NCBI GenBank assembly: GCA_023014365.1
Contig: JAEBUN010000001.1
Coordinates: forward strand, 1,984,001 to 2,048,000
Length of the DNA stretch: 64,000 bases
Direction: 5' to 3'
Source of the DNA: Lepiota brunneoincarnata
Taxonomy: Eukaryota; Basidiomycota; Agaricomycetes; Agaricales; Agaricaceae
Shown here: positions 61,959-64,000 of the stretch, piece after piece
How the letters are laid out: each line of letters starts with the position of its first letter
How positions within the stretch are numbered: the stretch's first letter is position 1
Made by a program: the position numbers and the translations under genes
The notes under the pieces: model-generated
The model's database searches: none
What the model saw: the letters and a program-made list of their open reading frames with translations, nothing else
Told to the model about the DNA's origin: nothing

Positions 61959-64000
61959 ATGCCAATTCTCGCTGGTGCCCAGAACATAGTCATAAAGAAC
62001 AGTCATTTTATTGATCAGTCGCTGCATATTGGACCAAACGGTGGGGTCAGTCCGAACTTGGAAACTTACAGCACCACCTTAATTCTTCTTATTTTTACGG
62101 TGTTCACAGGAGCAGGCATCCAAGTCCTCCTCAATGCATCCTATCCAGAGGCCGCACACGACTCGTCTGCACGTCACCCCGCTCCACAATGCTTCCCCGG
62201 CACTCGTAGACAGCACATCGAGGACATCGCTCACTGGGCACTGAGCAGAACAACTAACAATTCCTCGTCGATATTGTGGATGAAAGGACCTGCTGGAGTT
62301 GGAAAATCTGCCCTCGCACAAACGTGCGCGGAGATGCTAGAGGAAAAGCTTGGTGCTGCTTTCTTTTTCTCACGCTATAATGGCCGAGACAAGCCAAACC
62401 GCTTATTCACGTCCCTCGCCCACCAGCTCTCCGCCAGGTCTCAACCATATTACAACATTCTTGATGACAAGATCCACCATAACAGGACGCTTGTTACCAA
62501 GTCGATGCCAGCGACAGTTCGACGAATTGATCTCCCAACCGCTTCGGGATTTGTGGAGGCAGGGGGTTGGGATGGGAGACATGGTCATCATCATCGATGG
62601 ACTCGATGAGTGTAATAGCAAAGAAGCACAGTGCGAAATCATCGAGATCATCGCCAAGTCCGTGCGGGAACGGACTACTCCGTTTCGCTGGGCTTTCTTC
62701 AGCCGTCCTGAGTCTCACATTCAAAGTACGTTTGCCGTGAGCAAAATCGCGCTCTTCTGTCAACAGGCAACACTGCCCATATCGCGCGAGGTTGACGGAG
62801 AAATCGAGCTCTATCTCAGAGATGGCTTCCGACGTATCCTTCGACAGCATAATTTGTCGACAGTGGCCGAATGGCCCCCAAATAAGGTCATCCGAAGACT
62901 AGTGGATGCTGCAGCTGGCCTCTTTATTTATGCAGCCACGATACTCCGATTTGTCGGCCAGCCCGATTCGTTCGGTCCTGAGGTGCAGTTGCAGGCTGTT
63001 CTTGCTGTCATCTCAGATCGCCGTGGTACTGCGAGTTCTGCGCATCCCTTTGCGGAGCTAGACGCGTTCTATACGTTGATTATGAAAACTATTCCAGACA
63101 CTATCCTACCCTCGATCCAACTTCTCCTTTTTGCAACGACAGTAATCCGTGGGGACGGCACCAGGTGGTGTGCGCAGAAGCTCGGCAACATCTTGGGACT
63201 TTCAGAAGTCAGCTTCCGAGCTGCGTGCAACAAGCTCTGTGCTGTTGCCTGGCTTCAAGGACAGAAAAACGGTCAGAAGTCCATGGCCATTCAATCATCT
63301 GTCGACCAGACACAACCCCTCACACCGAGTTCGTCATCCGCTGGCTACGACGAAATGCGAGCAGTTACCAGAGGCCAAGGAGGATATTTTTCATTTTACC
63401 ACAAATCTTTTAATGATTTCTTGAGCGACCAAAGCCGCTCCGGCCCTTTCTGCGCACAGACACCAACGCTTGCCAACGAAACTGTTCCAGCGATGTCTTG
63501 GTATCCATAATAACTATGTCAAAAGTTACATCTACGACCAAAGTGTGTGGTTCATGACCTTTACGATTATCTGCTATTCTAACAAAACCACGGCCATCAG
63601 AGCTGAACTCACTGACATTGGCGCCAGGCATACGAGACTCCGCCGCTTCTCTCCCCTGGCCCACAGAAATTGAACGCATCAACGCATTTCTCAAAATCGT
63701 TGTCTACCATCAAACTATCCGAACAATGCTCCTGCTCCACTGCTCTTACAACTTGGATCATCAGCTGTCACAACAACTCCTGAACCTCGACTACTGTCGG
63801 ATGCTACACCTTGAGAGACGATATCATTATAAAACAAGCTCATATATCACGTCGTACTGGGTCGAATTAGGAGTGGATCAACAGCTTCTGGAAAAGGTCC
63901 GTTATCTGCATTCGTTCTATCTCTTTGGGAGATTGATACGTATTCTTGAAGGAACCGAAGAACTTTTTTTGCCCCTATTCACCAAGTATCTCGTCCAGGC
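61959..64000 (+). CDS. NACHT-domain NLR-like protein (3' end beyond window; two +1 frameshifts)
   Basis: Fungal STAND proteins are linked to nonself recognition and programmed cell death; the role here is inferred from family only. The start ATG 61959 gives AQNIVIKNSHFIDQSLHI, an N-terminal motif typical of Agaricomycete NACHT proteins. Then come SARHPAPQCFPGTRRQ, Walker A KGPAGVGKSALAQ, FFFSRYNGRDKPN, and Walker B MVIIIDGLDECNS. The frame is lost once at about 62511 (removing a G gives KSMPRQFDELISQPL) and again at about 63472 (removing a base gives TLPTKLFQRCLGIHNNYVK). A normal intron then leads to LAPGIRDSAASLPWPTEIER. Any C-terminal repeats lie outside the window. Confidence 0.82.

Overview
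The window is nuclear DNA of a filamentous basidiomycete, most likely an Agaricomycete. Genes carry many short introns of about 50 nt, mostly GT-AG. The gene content includes a CBM1-tailed GH131 enzyme, paired CE16 acetylesterases, an Agaricomycete-style F-box protein and a NACHT NLR. I reconstructed gene models by eye, joining exons at plausible splice sites; outer ends are usually firmer than internal junctions.

Layout, left to right. 1-9.2 kb: MSH5 (3' end cut off by the window edge), prohibitin-2, a PQ-loop vacuolar transporter, an F-box protein and a G-patch protein. 9.3-15 kb: TmpA-like membrane flavoprotein copy 1 and a YPK1-type AGC kinase. 16.8-23.7 kb: a full-size ABCB transporter and a VAP/Scs2 protein. 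23.9-30.8 kb: an accessory carbohydrate block of two tandem CE16 acetylesterases and a GH131-CBM1 glucanase, with a membrane-anchored Cu/Zn superoxide dismutase among them. 31.1-47.4 kb: core genes CSC1/OSCA channel, NDUFS4, RICTOR, ribosomal protein L17 (uL22) and RSP5. 49.8-54.8 kb: three paralogous small secreted proteins that I cannot assign to any known family. 56-58.4 kb: EAF7 and an AN1 zinc-finger protein with a CaaX tail. 59.5-64 kb: TmpA-like copy 2 and the start of a NACHT NLR, cut off by the right edge.

Functional links: RICTOR (TORC2 subunit) and the YPK1 kinase (the classic TORC2 substrate) lie about 23 kb apart. The CE16 and GH131 enzymes would act together outside the cell on plant wall polysaccharides. 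The two TmpA-like genes form a widely spaced inverted pair.

Two things stand out. First, the secreted three-gene family shares a core that is nearly invariant, one conserved intron, TATA boxes at similar distances and T-tracts downstream. Second, nine single-base frameshifts are scattered over six genes, all of them one extra base, including in the essential genes RPL17 and RICTOR. That uniform direction looks more like insertion errors in the consensus sequence than gene decay.
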